From Streptomyces sp. NRRL B-3428 (GTDB lineage: Bacteria > Actinomycetota > Actinomycetes > Streptomycetales > Streptomycetaceae), in the NCBI GenBank assembly GCA_000721375.1, contig JOGW01000023.1, positions 1 through 64,000 of the forward strand: a DNA stretch of 64,000 nucleotides. The letters run 5' to 3'. Positions within the stretch are counted from its first letter, which is position 1; each line of letters begins with the position of its first letter. The position numbers were made by a program, and so were the translations under genes. Shown piece by piece: positions 42,945 to 52,365 of this stretch. Below the pieces are notes generated by a model. It was given only the letters and a program-made list of their open reading frames with translations, was not told the origin of the DNA and did not search any database.

Positions 42945-44969
42945 ATGTTCGTAGGGCGCGAGCGAGAACTTGCGGAGCTGCAGCGCGTGTTGAAGGCCGA
43001 ACGGCTGGTGACACTGACCGGCGTGGCAGGGGTTGGCAAGTCACGGCTCGCTCGGCAGATGGTGGAGCGGGGGCTTGCCGCCGATCCGGCCAACAGCTGT
43101 TGGGCTGATCTCTGGAAGCTACAGGACGAGGGCATGCTCGCCGCGCTCGTGGCCGATGCGTGCGGCCTGTCCGACCACACGCCCCGAATGCCAGTGGACG
43201 TGATCTGCGACTGGATCGGGCAGCGCGATCTCCTACTCGTGCTCGACTCGTGTGAACATGCGCTGATCGCCTGTCGACGCCTGGTGAAGACGATGCTCAG
43301 CAAGTGCCCGCAGCTGAGGATCGTGGCGACCAGCCGCGAACTGCTCCATCTGGACGACGAGTTCGCCTTTGTGGTCGAGCCGCTGCCGTGTGCCACCGAT
43401 GCCACTGAACTGTTCCTTCAACGGGCCACGGCGGCAGGCCACTTGTCCGGCGTCGAGGACGAAGACCGGGTGCAGGAGTTATGCACCTACCTCGATGGAT
43501 TGCCGCTCGCGCTGGAACTGGCAGCTGGTGCGCTGCGGCATCGGAGCATCGAGGAACTTCTACAGCGCCCCCGGCACGAACTGAGCCGGTCGGACGACGA
43601 TGCCGTACGTCCTGCCTCACCTCGCCGGCACGACGTGCTGCGCACCGCCTTGGGCTGGAGCCACGAACTGTGCACCCCCAAGGAACGTCTCCTGTGGGCT
43701 CGACTGTCGGTCATCCGCGGCCGTTTCGATGCAAGCCTGGCGGCCGCAATATGTTCCGGCGGCCCTATCGGCGCGGAAGAGGTTGGCCCCATGCTGGCCG
43801 GGCTGGTGGACAAGTCTGTCGTCACGCGCCGCGACGAGGGCTACCTGCTCCTGGACACGGTGCGCGAGTACGGGCGCCTATGGCTGGCCCAGCTCAGCGA
43901 ACTGGACACGATGGAGGCCACGCACGCCGCGTATCTCCTCGGCCAGGCACGGCGGGCCGACGAGACGTGGACGAGCGCTGAGCAGACCGGCTGGTATCGC
44001 ATGATCAAGGACGCTCATCCCGACCTGTGCGCCGCCCTTGACCACTACCTCGACCACGACACCGAGGCGGCCCTCGAGCTTTCCACCCTCACCGGGTTCT
44101 ACTGGACCTGCTGCGGCCATGCGCACACGGCGCAGCACTACCTTTCGCGCGCCCTCGAGGCCGGTGACAGTGAGGGGCCCGTTCACCAACGGGCGCTGTG
44201 GGCCCTGGGATTGACCCATCTGCTGCAGGGCAATCACGATGCCGGTACTCGCCTGGCCCGCCAGTGTCTCGAGCACGCCCGTACCTCCAGGGATGCAACC
44301 GGGCTGTTACGCGGCGCCTACCTGAAGGCCATGAGCGACCTCTTGCAGGGCAACGCCCGTCAGAGTCTGGACCTGCTCGACCACACACTCCGGATCGCGG
44401 GCGTACAGGGTGTGCAGGAGCCTGCACCCCAGGCGGTCATGATGTGTCGGATGCTGCGGCTGTTCGCCCTCACCGGGCTCGGTCTGCTGGAGCAGAGCCG
44501 GCAGGCGGCCACTGTCCTGCGTACGGAATGTGTCGCGATGGGCGAGCACTGGATCCGCTCGTACGCCGACTACCAGCTGTGTGTGATCGCGCTGCGCGCG
44601 CGGGACGGTGAACGAGCCCTGGAACACGCCCGTTCGATGCTGCATGCGAAGCGGCGGATCGGAGACACCTTCGGGATCGCCTTGGGGCTGGACATGCTGG
44701 CCGCGGCATTCTCCGCCATCGGCGACGGCCACTCCGCGGCCCTCGCATCCGGCGCGGGCCAACCGCTCTGGGACGCGGTCGGTCACCCGCAGCGCGGTGC
44801 CCCGGACGTGGCGCCCCTGCGCGAGGCGGGCGAGAACCTCGCCCGCAGCCTGGTGGGTGCCGGTGCCTACGACGCGTACCGCCGTGAGGCCGCCAGCGCC
44901 GATCCTGGCGCGATGCTGGCTTGGGCGGCTGGAGGGGGCCCGCCCCCGTCCGGTGACGAGGCGCGTTAG
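42945..44969 (+). CDS. STAND-class ATPase without DNA-binding domain
   Basis: A 674-aa protein from ATG 42945 with GGAAGGAAG upstream. Walker A is GVAGVGKSRLA (about 26-36) and Walker B LLLVLDSCEHA (about 98-108); IVATSRELL (sensor 1) and LDGLPLALELAAG (the GLPL motif) follow. A winged-helix region (VLRTALGWSHELCTPKERLLWARLS) comes next, then TPR-like helices to the end. This is the ATPase half of AfsR/LAL-type regulators, but neither an N-terminal BTAD/OmpR nor a C-terminal LuxR DNA-binding domain is present. It may therefore work as a signal-dependent scaffold or a defence-type STAND protein with an unseen partner. It stands alone. Confidence 0.85.
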   Translation: MFVGRERELAELQRVLKAERLVTLTGVAGVGKSRLARQMVERGLAADPANSCWADLWKLQDEGMLAALVADACGLSDHTPRMPVDVICDWIGQRDLLLVLDSCEHALIACRRLVKTMLSKCPQLRIVATSRELLHLDDEFAFVVEPLPCATDATELFLQRATAAGHLSGVEDEDRVQELCTYLDGLPLALELAAGALRHRSIEELLQRPRHELSRSDDDAVRPASPRRHDVLRTALGWSHELCTPKERLLWARLSVIRGRFDASLAAAICSGGPIGAEEVGPMLAGLVDKSVVTRRDEGYLLLDTVREYGRLWLAQLSELDTMEATHAAYLLGQARRADETWTSAEQTGWYRMIKDAHPDLCAALDHYLDHDTEAALELSTLTGFYWTCCGHAHTAQHYLSRALEAGDSEGPVHQRALWALGLTHLLQGNHDAGTRLARQCLEHARTSRDATGLLRGAYLKAMSDLLQGNARQSLDLLDHTLRIAGVQGVQEPAPQAVMMCRMLRLFALTGLGLLEQSRQAATVLRTECVAMGEHWIRSYADYQLCVIALRARDGERALEHARSMLHAKRRIGDTFGIALGLDMLAAAFSAIGDGHSAALASGAGQPLWDAVGHPQRGAPDVAPLREAGENLARSLVGAGAYDAYRREAASADPGAMLAWAAGGGPPPSGDEAR

Positions 44970-45317
44970 CACGTGCACGCTCCCGTGGCTCGCTCATCGC
45001 CACGGCCCACATCATCAACCTTGCAGACCTCCCTGCCGGCCAGTAAGTCGCCGCCAAGGCGGGGTCCTTGACGGCGAACCGATCCTCACCAACGGCTGGA
45101 ACCCCTACCCGACCGCCACCGACGACCGACCTCCCCCGGACAGCCTGCAGATCCGCCATCCCGACTGCATCGGCGTCGGCGGCGCACCGAGCGGTGCACG
45201 GGACGACGAATTCGCTGGGAAGCAGTCCGCGATAAGTCGTCCTCCCGCAGAGCTGTCCTACTGGAAGCACTCCGGCAGTCCAGCGGGAAGTGCGGCTGAG
45301 CTTCGGATGGTTGTGGT

Positions 45318-45542
45318 TCAGGACAATGGGGCGTCCATGCCGTTGGTGGTGCAGGGGCAGGGATAGGGCCAGGCGACGTCGAGGGCGCCGGGGCAGCCAC
45401 TCTCCGGGCCGGTGCGGCAGAGGAAGTCCACGCAGCATGAGCAGTTCGTGCATACCTTGGTTGTTGCCCTCGGCGTAGGCAGCTCGCTGAAGCGAGCGGC
45501 GCCAAGCGCCCGTTTCGTAGGGTCATTGGGTGGCGTGTGCAA
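45318..45542 (-). CDS. Short Cys-rich open frame, possible peptide gene
   Basis: A 74-codon frame from TTG 45542. The C-terminal 45 codons have about 89% G/C in third position, like real genes here, and encode eight cysteines: CTNCSCCVDFLC, then ESGC, and YPCPCTTNG. The N-terminal part (ARFSELPTPRATTK) could be a leader. No modification enzyme or exporter lies beside it, and the start is weak: AAGGA is only three bases before the TTG, and there is no ATG or GTG in the frame. It may be a peptide or a chance frame. Confidence 0.25.
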   Translation of the reverse strand: MHTPPNDPTKRALGAARFSELPTPRATTKVCTNCSCCVDFLCRTGPESGCPGALDVAWPYPCPCTTNGMDAPLS

Positions 45543-45859
45543 TGGTCCTTCGTTCCTTGTTACGGAGGCGAGGCACCGATATGTCGAAGGCAGTAGCGGT
45601 CATGCCCTGTCCCCGGCCCGCGCGTCTGGAGCCCGGAGTGCCCGGCGCAGTTCGGTGAGGCTGCTACCGCACCAGGTCGACGACGGTCTGACAGCCGCGC
45701 CCGCCCGGCCAGTTGCCTTCAGGGCCCGCTGCGCATTCGACAGGTGGACAAACTCCTGGGACCAACCGGTCCCAGCCCGCCTTGAGACTCTTGGTGGTGC
45801 ACCTCTGGTGACTCACCAACCACATCCCTGCAAGCGCGGGCCATCCTCCGGAATTGACG

Positions 45860-45885
45860 TGTTGAAATGAGACAGGTCGTCAACA
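45860..45885. promoter_or_regulatory. GTTGAA-type inverted repeat
   Basis: TGTTGA and TCAACA separated by 14 bases, in an A/T-rich gap. One of a group of GTTGAA/TTCAAC repeats at 45.9-59 kb. Confidence 0.25.
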
Positions 45886-46009
45886 TATTGATCTGCGCAA
45901 CACGGAGAACTTATCCAGAGTGCACGGGGCGGACATCTCCACGTGCACCCCTTTGAGCTACCCGCCTCACATCAATACAGGAATCCGCAGGTAGACGGAC
46001 CAAAGGAGC

Positions 46010-46034
46010 GTTGAAAGCGCTCGCTACTTTCAAC
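46010..46034. promoter_or_regulatory. GTTGAAAG/CTTTCAAC inverted repeat
   Basis: A perfect 8-bp inverted repeat with a 9-base spacer. It lies about 240 bases before the broken M23 peptidase gene and could be an operator or a hairpin. Confidence 0.35.
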
Positions 46035-46272
46035 AGCAATCCTCACGAAATTGCACTGGCATGTGCACCAACTGGGAAGTGACGGACAGCGGATCCAGAG
46101 TTCCGCGATACCGGTGATGAAGGCTCCGCGAGCGATCCGGCCTCCGTGCTCCCTATCCCCGAAGCCTCGCCGGTCCGGAGACCGGCGACGTAGTAATGCA
46201 TTCGATGGACAGCCGCAGGGCCTGGCGACAGCGTGACTTCGAGGGATGGCGCGGCCTTGCGACAGTCAACCG

Positions 46273-47060
46273 ATGCGACAAGTGAGCCGATTGAGGTGGA
46301 CGGGTTGGATGCGGCCGCTGGTGCTGACGGCTGTCGTGGTGGCGACGGCCGCGACGGGTGCCGGCGCTGCGCAAACAGCGGACGAACCGCCGCCGGGGCA
46401 GGAACGGACTGCGGAGGCGCGGACGGACTCGCTGTTGAAGGAAGCAGCCGCGTTCCCGCCGGTGCTCGCCCTGATCACCTCCCCTGCTCCGCACAGCGCC
46501 CTGGACGCGGCCCTGCCGGCCGGCCGCGGGGAACGGGCCGGGGCCCCAACTGGCGGCGGAACTACGGGCGTCACGGGACCGTATCGCCACCGCCCGGACT
46601 GAGGCAGGGTGCGCCCCTAGCCGCCCTGCGCGCGCAGGAGAAGCGGCAGCAGGAGTCCCGTCGGGGCGGGCTGAGTGCGCGTACGGGGAGGTGGACAACC
46701 ACGCGGACTCGGAGCCGAGAAGGGCTCTGTGTCGGGACAGGGCCGCGCCTGGATGGCCCCCGTTGATCCTGCTCCCCGCTCGGCAGGTTTCGGGTCCGGC
46801 GGTAAACGCTGGGCGCACCGGCACACGGGCCAGGATTTCGCGGTGGGGACGGGCACGCCGGTGCGCTCGGTGGGGGCGGGCACGGTCCTGTTCACCGGCT
46901 GCGGGGGCGGCTTCGGCAATCAGATCATCGCCCGTCACCCTGACGGCTACTACACCCAGTACGCGCGTCTGTCCCTGATCGGCGTCCGGGCCGGGGATCC
47001 CGTCACCGCCGACACCCGCGAGAGCGAGGAATCTCCCTGTGAGCACCGCTGCGGGGAGGG
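46273..47060 (+). pseudogene. Secreted M23 (LytM) endopeptidase, frameshifted and truncated
   Basis: It begins with a signal peptide (WMRPLVLTAVVVATAATGAG, then AAQTADEPP). After about 46560 the frame breaks. RAQEKRQQESRRG (coiled-coil linker) appears in another frame, and then GGKRWAHRHTGQDFAVGTGTPV and GFGNQIIARHPDGYYTQYARL in a third. These carry the first zinc ligands (H-x-x-x-D) of M23 peptidoglycan endopeptidases. The final H-L-H motif, which supplies the remaining ligand and base, is missing because the sequence departs after ADTRES. It cannot be active. Confidence 0.65.
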
Positions 47061-47154
47061 ACACGGCTGGAACGCCGAAGTGCCGAGAACTCCCCCGCCC
47101 TCAGCGCAACGGCATATACCGCAGACTTCGGCAGAACCTCAAGTGGCAAAGGTA

Positions 47155-47168
47155 TTCAACTTGTTGAA
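47155..47168. promoter_or_regulatory. TTCAAC-TT-GTTGAA palindrome
   Basis: A perfect 6-bp inverted repeat with a 2-base spacer, followed at 47183 by another GTTGAAA. It lies inside the 3' debris of the M23 gene; the function, if any, is unclear. Confidence 0.3.
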
Positions 47169-47447
47169 ATGGGTCCTGGATATGTTGAAAGACTCCAGGC
47201 GAATGAAAGGCGCGCAGAATCCGCTCGCCCGTGCCGTACACGCCCTGTTAACCCGTGCGGTCGCCCCAAGTCGCGGAGTATTCGGGCCCGGTTGAGCCTG
47301 TGATCATGATGGATCCCTTCACCACAGCGAATGTTCTGGCCGCCATGACGCCTTCCCGGCCCGGCCCCCACAAAGAACCCGCGGCGGACCGCCGACTGAC
47401 CGGGAATCCGCGCCCGGCCGCAGACCGGCAACCTCGGGATCGGGAGG

Positions 47448-48803
47448 TCATCGCGCCGAAGGGCGCTGCAGGACGCGCCTGAGCCGATTGTCGAGTTGGG
47501 CGGCCTGATGCGTGATGGCCGGGGAGCCGTGGGTGTTGTGCCGGTCGAGAACGAGGCTGTAGGTCTCGCGGGCCGCCTGCACCTTTCCGCGGTCGAGTTC
47601 GAGGCGTGCGATCTGGAGCAGGATCAGGCCGATCGTTCGGTGCTCTCCGCGAGGCCGCGCCCGCATGGACGCTCGCAGAAACGACACCGCGGCGTCGCCC
47701 GCCCCCAAGAGCCGGTGCACCTGTGCCGACTGAAAGAGGAACGCGGAGACCGGATACCTCTCCATGCTCTCGTCACCGGCGGATTCCTGCGTCATGCGCT
47801 CGGCGAGGCCGAGCAGTCGCCGGGCTTCGTCAGCTTGGCGCAACCCCGCGCACGCGACGGCCTCTTGCGCAAGCGCGAAAGCGTGCACTCCCGGCGGACT
47901 TTCGCCGGGCAGCAATGCCGTCGCGGCCCGGGCGAGCTCAGTGGCATACGCGTGGTGCCCCAGCGCGCCGGCCTGGGCACTCTGCTCGCGTAACGCCATG
48001 GCCTGACCGATCGGACATGCGGCCTCGGTGGCCAGTTGATGCGCCAGGTCGTAGTACTGCTGGGCGATTCCGTGCCGGTTGTCATCGGTGTAGGTGCGTC
48101 CGATCACCCGCACCAACTGGGATGTGGCGGACAACAGTTCCCGGTGGATTCGATCCGAGGCGGGCCAGGAGAGCCACGGTTTCACCTTGTCGTGCAAGTA
48201 GGCCATCAGGAGGCTTCGGGCAGCTGCGCCGCCGTACGCGTCGTAGTGACGGGATCCGTACAGCGTGACGTCGCGCACGGCGCGCACGTGCGCGAGGCCG
48301 ACCCTCTCCGGCGAGCGCTCCCGACCAGGGGGCAGGTGGGAAAGGTCCGCGGCGGCGCGGTGACGTGGCCTCGCTGCGCGCCGGGTCGGCCGCCTGGAGG
48401 CCGCCAAGTGGAGACGGTAGGGGGTGCGGGCGAGCGACGGCCCGAGGTCGAGGCCGCCCTGCAGCGCACGCAGGCGTTCGAGCCGCTCGCCGGGAGGGAG
48501 CAGTTCCTCGGGAAGCTCCTCGCCCACGGGACCGAGACTCTCACCTGGCACGTCGAGGCCGAGTTCGGCGAATGACACCGGGCGGCAGAGCCGTCTGGTG
48601 AAGGCCTCCTGCAGAAGTTGCGGGGCCGGTGAGCGAGGACGGGTGCCGGTGAGCCAGTGCCCGACCGTACTGCGGTCGTAGCCGACGGAGAACCCGGCTT
48701 CGGCGGCGATGCGCTGAAGAGCCCCAACCAGCGCTGGACCGTTCCAGTCCGCCTCGCCCATGAGCGTACGCAATGCCAGATTGGGCGATCGGGAATGAGT
48801 CAA
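47448..48803 (-). CDS. NsdA-like TPR transcriptional regulator
   Basis: A 451-aa cytosolic protein. The N-terminal ~80 residues look like an atypical helix-turn-helix (LMGEADWNGPALVGALQRIA, STVGHWLTGTRPRSPAPQLL, then AFTRRLCRPVSFAELGL), the pattern seen in Streptomyces NsdA-type regulators. The rest is a TPR-like helical array (IAQQYYDLAHQLATEAACPI, ATELARAATALLPGE, QADEARRLLGLAERM). NsdA itself represses antibiotic production and sporulation in S. coelicolor. A role in development or secondary metabolism is therefore plausible, but this is not the nsdA orthologue by any evidence I have. It is a single gene. Confidence 0.75.
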   Translation of the reverse strand: MTHSRSPNLALRTLMGEADWNGPALVGALQRIAAEAGFSVGYDRSTVGHWLTGTRPRSPAPQLLQEAFTRRLCRPVSFAELGLDVPGESLGPVGEELPEELLPPGERLERLRALQGGLDLGPSLARTPYRLHLAASRRPTRRAARPRHRAAADLSHLPPGRERSPERVGLAHVRAVRDVTLYGSRHYDAYGGAAARSLLMAYLHDKVKPWLSWPASDRIHRELLSATSQLVRVIGRTYTDDNRHGIAQQYYDLAHQLATEAACPIGQAMALREQSAQAGALGHHAYATELARAATALLPGESPPGVHAFALAQEAVACAGLRQADEARRLLGLAERMTQESAGDESMERYPVSAFLFQSAQVHRLLGAGDAAVSFLRASMRARPRGEHRTIGLILLQIARLELDRGKVQAARETYSLVLDRHNTHGSPAITHQAAQLDNRLRRVLQRPSAR

Positions 48804-49012
48804 CTGCAGCTCCTGGTCATTCCGTTAGAGAGAGCTCCCGCGAGGGACCGGTCAGGGCTGCGACGCGAGGCCGCCACTCCGACCAGCACAAGTACCCGTT
48901 CCCGCCCAGAACAGTCAAAACGCGGCGGCCGCACAGATGAATTACCTGCGAAGCACTACGCGACCGCCCCCTCCTCCGCACCCAAGCGGGCGACCCGCAC
49001 CGCCTCAACACC

Positions 49013-49017
49013 CCAAA
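49013..49017. repeat. 5-bp target-site duplication, left copy
   Basis: CCAAA directly before the inverted repeat at 49018; the same five bases follow the other end, at 49925-49929. Confidence 0.6.
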
Positions 49018-49060
49018 TGTCCTATGACAGCGAACCTTGATCGTGTGCCATCGAAGTTTG
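49018..49060 (+). repeat. Left terminal inverted repeat
   Basis: Begins TGTCCTATGACAGCGAACC. It pairs with 49882-49924 on the other strand. Confidence 0.75.
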
Positions 49061-49192
49061 ATCACGTTCGCGCCAGCACGGCGGCTGGATCAGTGGCCAG
49101 GCGCGGCGCTCGGTTCAGACACATCCAACGGATGGTGCGTGACTACAGGCGAGGCTGCTTCTGCCCGAATCCCTGCTCAGCCGCCGGCTCGT

Positions 49193-49663
49193 CTACTTCT
49201 GCGTGACCGTGTACGTGACTGCCACGATTCCCTCGCCAGAGTTGCGCGACGTCGCAGTGTGGGTGCCAGTCTGGCTTCCGCTGGCGCTCCACACGACCGC
49301 TTCCTTCGCGACGGTGTCGTCAGGGTCCGGGAACGTGTCACTCTCCTTGATGTAGACCGTGATGGTCGCCTTCTCCTCGACCGCGACGGTGCTGGGCTTC
49401 GTGAGCGGGAACTCGTCCCCGACCCGCAACTTTGGCGCGACGTCCTCGGTGACATCGAGGGCTGTCACCGTCTCGGTGCCGCTCGCGATCGTCACTTGGC
49501 CGAAGTAGTACTCGTCGCCTGTTTCGCCGTTGCCCTCGACCAATGTGATCTTGTCGATGGTCAGCTCGTAGCCTGGAACGGCAGGCTCTGCAGACGCGGC
49601 ACCACTCCCTGCGACCACAGTCATGGCCAGAACGGCAGCGGTGCTTGCCAGTCGTACCTTCAT
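49193..49663 (-). CDS. Secreted protein of unknown function carried in the 907-bp element
   Basis: A 156-aa protein from ATG 49663, with GGGAGAG upstream. It has a clear Sec signal peptide (KVRLASTAAVLAMTVVAGSG, cleavage after ASA, about residue 25). The mature part is an acidic beta-sandwich-like domain of about 130 residues: YELTIDKITLVEGNG, FGQVTIASGTETVTA, VAVEEKATITVYIKES and a last strand EGIVAVTYTVT. There is no Cys, catalytic motif or anchor, so it is released. The family is not recognised. It is the only gene between the two inverted repeats, so it may be horizontally moved cargo. Confidence 0.75.
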   Translation of the reverse strand: MKVRLASTAAVLAMTVVAGSGAASAEPAVPGYELTIDKITLVEGNGETGDEYYFGQVTIASGTETVTALDVTEDVAPKLRVGDEFPLTKPSTVAVEEKATITVYIKESDTFPDPDDTVAKEAVVWSASGSQTGTHTATSRNSGEGIVAVTYTVTQK

Positions 49664-49881
49664 TGGTCTCTCCCGATGTTGGATGCAGTATCCCGCCCAA
49701 CTTGATCCGCATCGGAAAGTTCCGTCAGGCCCCGAAGGCCGACCCGTTCGACGCATCTTTCGGTTGTGATCTTGAGACTGCCGCTTTGTCCGGAGCTCAG
49801 GACGACAACAGCCACCCTCGCCGCCAGGGCCTCACTCCTGAACTGGGCAATCAATCTTCGATGGCACAAACTCACGTCCAC

Positions 49882-49924
49882 CAAAGTTCGATGGCGCGCG
49901 ATCAAGGTTCGGTGGCACAGGACA
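49882..49924 (-). repeat. Right terminal inverted repeat
   Basis: On the minus strand it begins TGTCCTGTGCCACCGAACC. Further copies of its internal GCCATCGAA unit follow inward to about 49850. Confidence 0.75.
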
Positions 49925-49929
49925 CCAAA
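49925..49929. repeat. 5-bp target-site duplication, right copy
   Basis: CCAAA, identical to 49013-49017. Confidence 0.6.
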
Positions 49930-50062
49930 CTTCAGAGAGAGCCCCCTCTCAAATCTCTTGAGTTTGCCGCAGTAAACACACATGCTTTCGAGCTGTTTCA
50001 GTGAATCGGGCAACTTCCCGATCACTGCAGGGGTGCGCGATGAAGCGTGCCCGGAAAATGAG

Positions 50063-50341
50063 AATCCATTCCCACTCGCAACCTGCCACTTGACGTCGAG
50101 GAAGCGCAAATCCTCGCCCACAACACCCACTGGTCCGCCCGCGCCCGCGGACTCGTCCACCGCGTAGGCATCCTCCAGCCACAGGGCCGAACCGCCACCA
50201 GATACTTCGAGGACACCGAGGTGGCGGCCCTCCAGGCCCTTCACCCCGATCGAACCGTCACGCGTACGGGCGATCAACTCACCATCTGGCCCAAGGAGGT
50301 TCGCTCGGATGCGGCGGACTCGGAGGTCGCTGATGCGTAGC
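50063..50341 (+). pseudogene. Unidentified coding fragment
   Basis: A frame with strong G/C third-position bias and no start codon: LDVEEAQILAHNTHWSARAR, GLVHRVGILQPQGRTATRYF, then EVAALQALHPDRTVTRTGD and a stop at 50341. It looks like the end of a helix-turn-helix-bearing protein, but I do not recognise it. The upstream part is lost next to the right end of the 907-bp element. Confidence 0.35.
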
Positions 50342-50709
50342 CTCGTGATCACTTTCCTGTGCACAAGGAACTGATCGACCAGCTTCCCCCGGAAGCTCAG
50401 CCAACAGCAAGGTCGACGCCCTGACAGCGGTCGGATTCACGCCGACCGGCAATCCCCTGTCGGCAGCGGCACAGGATCTCTGCGAGGAAGGCCCCCGCAG
50501 GATCATCCTCGCATCCAGCAACACCTGCTCGTCCACCGAGTGCAGTTCCGAAGGCGAGGGGAACACCCACCTCCTGTATGAGGCCTGGACGGCGGTGAGG
50601 CTCACGAGCGATTGCACAGCCCAACGAGGGCGACCATCCGTACGAACACGGAACAGGCAGCCACCACTTGGTCCTCACCAGAACCATGACCGGGCCTGGC
50701 ATATGCCAC

Positions 50710-50728
50710 ATGTTGAACGATTCAACAT
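50710..50728. promoter_or_regulatory. Palindrome before the PLP-decarboxylase gene
   Basis: ATGTTGAACGATTCAACAT, a perfect 8-bp inverted repeat with a 3-base spacer, 186 bases before the decarboxylase start. The best-formed of the GTTGAA repeats; candidate operator. Confidence 0.55.
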
Positions 50729-50913
50729 CCGAGCAAAGCGCCGATGAGCCAGTGACCGCAAGGGTTCGAGCGCATATCCCCCGTAGAGGCTCGCTCACTG
50801 AGCGTGTTCGATCCGGCCGTCTTCGTCACTCATGGTGGGAACAATGGATTACTCCGTTCATCCCCGCCTCCCGCCTGCCGGGAGGCCGCTTCCTCGATCG
50901 GAGAGACCCGCAC

Positions 50914-52365
50914 ATGTCCGATCCTCAGATCCTTCGCCTCTTCCGTCTGGACGCCGAAGGCCGCAGCAAAGCCGGCGCCGAGGACCTTCGACGCCTGGCC
51001 GGGCACTTCCGCGCCAACCAGCGCGACATGCTCGGCTACCAGTGGTCCCAGGACATCCACATCCCCGACCACCTCGGCGACTTCCTCGGCCTGCACCTCG
51101 ACAACATCGGCGACCCCATGGCCGCCTCGCTGACCTCGCTCAACACCAAATTCCTCGAGCGCGAAGTGCTCCGCTACTTCACCCACCTGTGGAACGCGCC
51201 GCCGCTGGCCACCCAGGACAGCGACGACGACCTGTCCGACCCCCGCTCCTGGGGCTACGTACTGTCGATGGGATCCACCGAAGGCACCCTGTACGCCCTG
51301 TGGAACGCCCGCGACTACCTGCGCGGCAAGCCGCTGCACAACCCCGCCTCGCCTGCCGCCGCCACTCCCCGTAAACCGCTGCTGTTCGTCTCGCAGGAAG
51401 CCCACTACAGCTTCGCCAAAGCGGCCCAGATGGTGCAGCTCGACATGATGGGCGACATCGGCAACCGCGACTACCCCGGCCAGTGCCCCGTCGGCAAGGA
51501 CGGCACCTGGCCCAGCTCGGTGCCGGCGGGGACCACCGGAGGCTCGGACGGCCTGATGGACACCGCGGCGCTCGCCGAACTCGTCGAGTTCTTCGCCGCC
51601 CGCGGCTACGCACCCGTCATCGTGTGCAACGTCGGCTCCACCTTCAAGGGCGCCCTCGACGACCCCCGTACGATCTGGAAGGCCATCGAGCCCGTCCTTC
51701 GCCGCCACGATCTCCTGGGCGACGACCACAACCGCCGCGGCTACTGGATGCATGTGGACGGCGCACTCGGCGCAGGCTACGTGCCCTACTTGGAGATGTC
51801 GGAGGACGAACATCAGAATCTGCCGCTGTTCGACTTCCGGCTGCCCTGCGTCAGTTCCGTCGTCACCAGCGGCCACAAGTGGTTCGGCACCCCCTACCCG
51901 ACCGGCGTGTACCTGACCCGCAACGAACTGCGTGTGGCCGCACCGTCGAAACCCGGCTACGTCGGCTCGGCCGACACCACCATCGGTGGCGCGCGGGACG
52001 GCCTGGCCCCACTCCTGCTGTGGACGGCCCTCTCCGGCCGCCCCCACGACCAGCAGGTGGCCACGGCCAACCGGTGTGTGCGCCTGGCCAGTTACGCACA
52101 TGAGCAGCTCACCGAGCAGTGCCCGACAGCCGAGGCCCAACGGGCCCGCAACTCGCTCGCCATCCGCTTTCGCCGCCCCGCCGACGAGGTCATGAACCAG
52201 TTCGGCCTGGTGGGCCAGAAAGCTCCCGGCCCGAACGGCGAGTTGCGCGAGGAGGCACACCTGTACGTGATGCCGCACGTCACCGAAGCCACGATCAACC
52301 GATTCGTACGGGCCATCAGCAGCCCCAGCGCCTATCCGGCCCTCGCCACCCAGGAGGCACTGTGA
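50914..52365 (+). CDS. PLP-dependent (histidine/aromatic-type, group II) amino-acid decarboxylase
   Basis: A 483-aa cytosolic enzyme. ATG 50914 has GGAGAGA upstream; the longer open frame is not used. Family landmarks are YVLSMGSTEGTLYALWNARD (phosphate-binding Ser/Thr), FVSQEAHYSFAKAA (His stacking on the cofactor), WMHVDGALGAGYVPY (Asp to the pyridine N) and TSGHKWFGTPYPTGVYL, with Lys322 the Schiff-base residue. The arrangement resembles bacterial and plant histidine or serine decarboxylases, so the product would be an amine such as histamine or ethanolamine; substrate choice cannot be read. It is followed with a one-base overlap by an 84-aa gene, so the two are co-translated. A perfect palindrome lies upstream. 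Confidence 0.88.
   Translation: MSDPQILRLFRLDAEGRSKAGAEDLRRLAGHFRANQRDMLGYQWSQDIHIPDHLGDFLGLHLDNIGDPMAASLTSLNTKFLEREVLRYFTHLWNAPPLATQDSDDDLSDPRSWGYVLSMGSTEGTLYALWNARDYLRGKPLHNPASPAAATPRKPLLFVSQEAHYSFAKAAQMVQLDMMGDIGNRDYPGQCPVGKDGTWPSSVPAGTTGGSDGLMDTAALAELVEFFAARGYAPVIVCNVGSTFKGALDDPRTIWKAIEPVLRRHDLLGDDHNRRGYWMHVDGALGAGYVPYLEMSEDEHQNLPLFDFRLPCVSSVVTSGHKWFGTPYPTGVYLTRNELRVAAPSKPGYVGSADTTIGGARDGLAPLLLWTALSGRPHDQQVATANRCVRLASYAHEQLTEQCPTAEAQRARNSLAIRFRRPADEVMNQFGLVGQKAPGPNGELREEAHLYVMPHVTEATINRFVRAISSPSAYPALATQEAL

Larger units (their letters stand above)
44970..46245. other. 1.3-kb region largely without recognisable genes
   Basis: There are many overlapping frames, none with clear homology. 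It contains the short Cys-rich frame at 45318-45542 and, in an A/T-richer stretch at 45850-46060, two GTTGAA-type inverted repeats. Confidence 0.4.
49018..49924. mobile_element. 907-bp non-autonomous element with 43-bp inverted repeats
   Basis: The two ends, read inwards, both start TGTCCT and agree at about 36 of 43 positions (shared core CGAACCTTGATCG then GCCATCGAA). Inside the right end are further partial copies of GCCATCGAA, the multiple terminal repeats known from IS21-type elements. A 5-bp direct repeat CCAAA flanks the whole. No istA or istB is inside; instead it carries one gene for a secreted protein. I infer a passenger-carrying, IS21-type element mobilised in trans. Confidence 0.7.
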
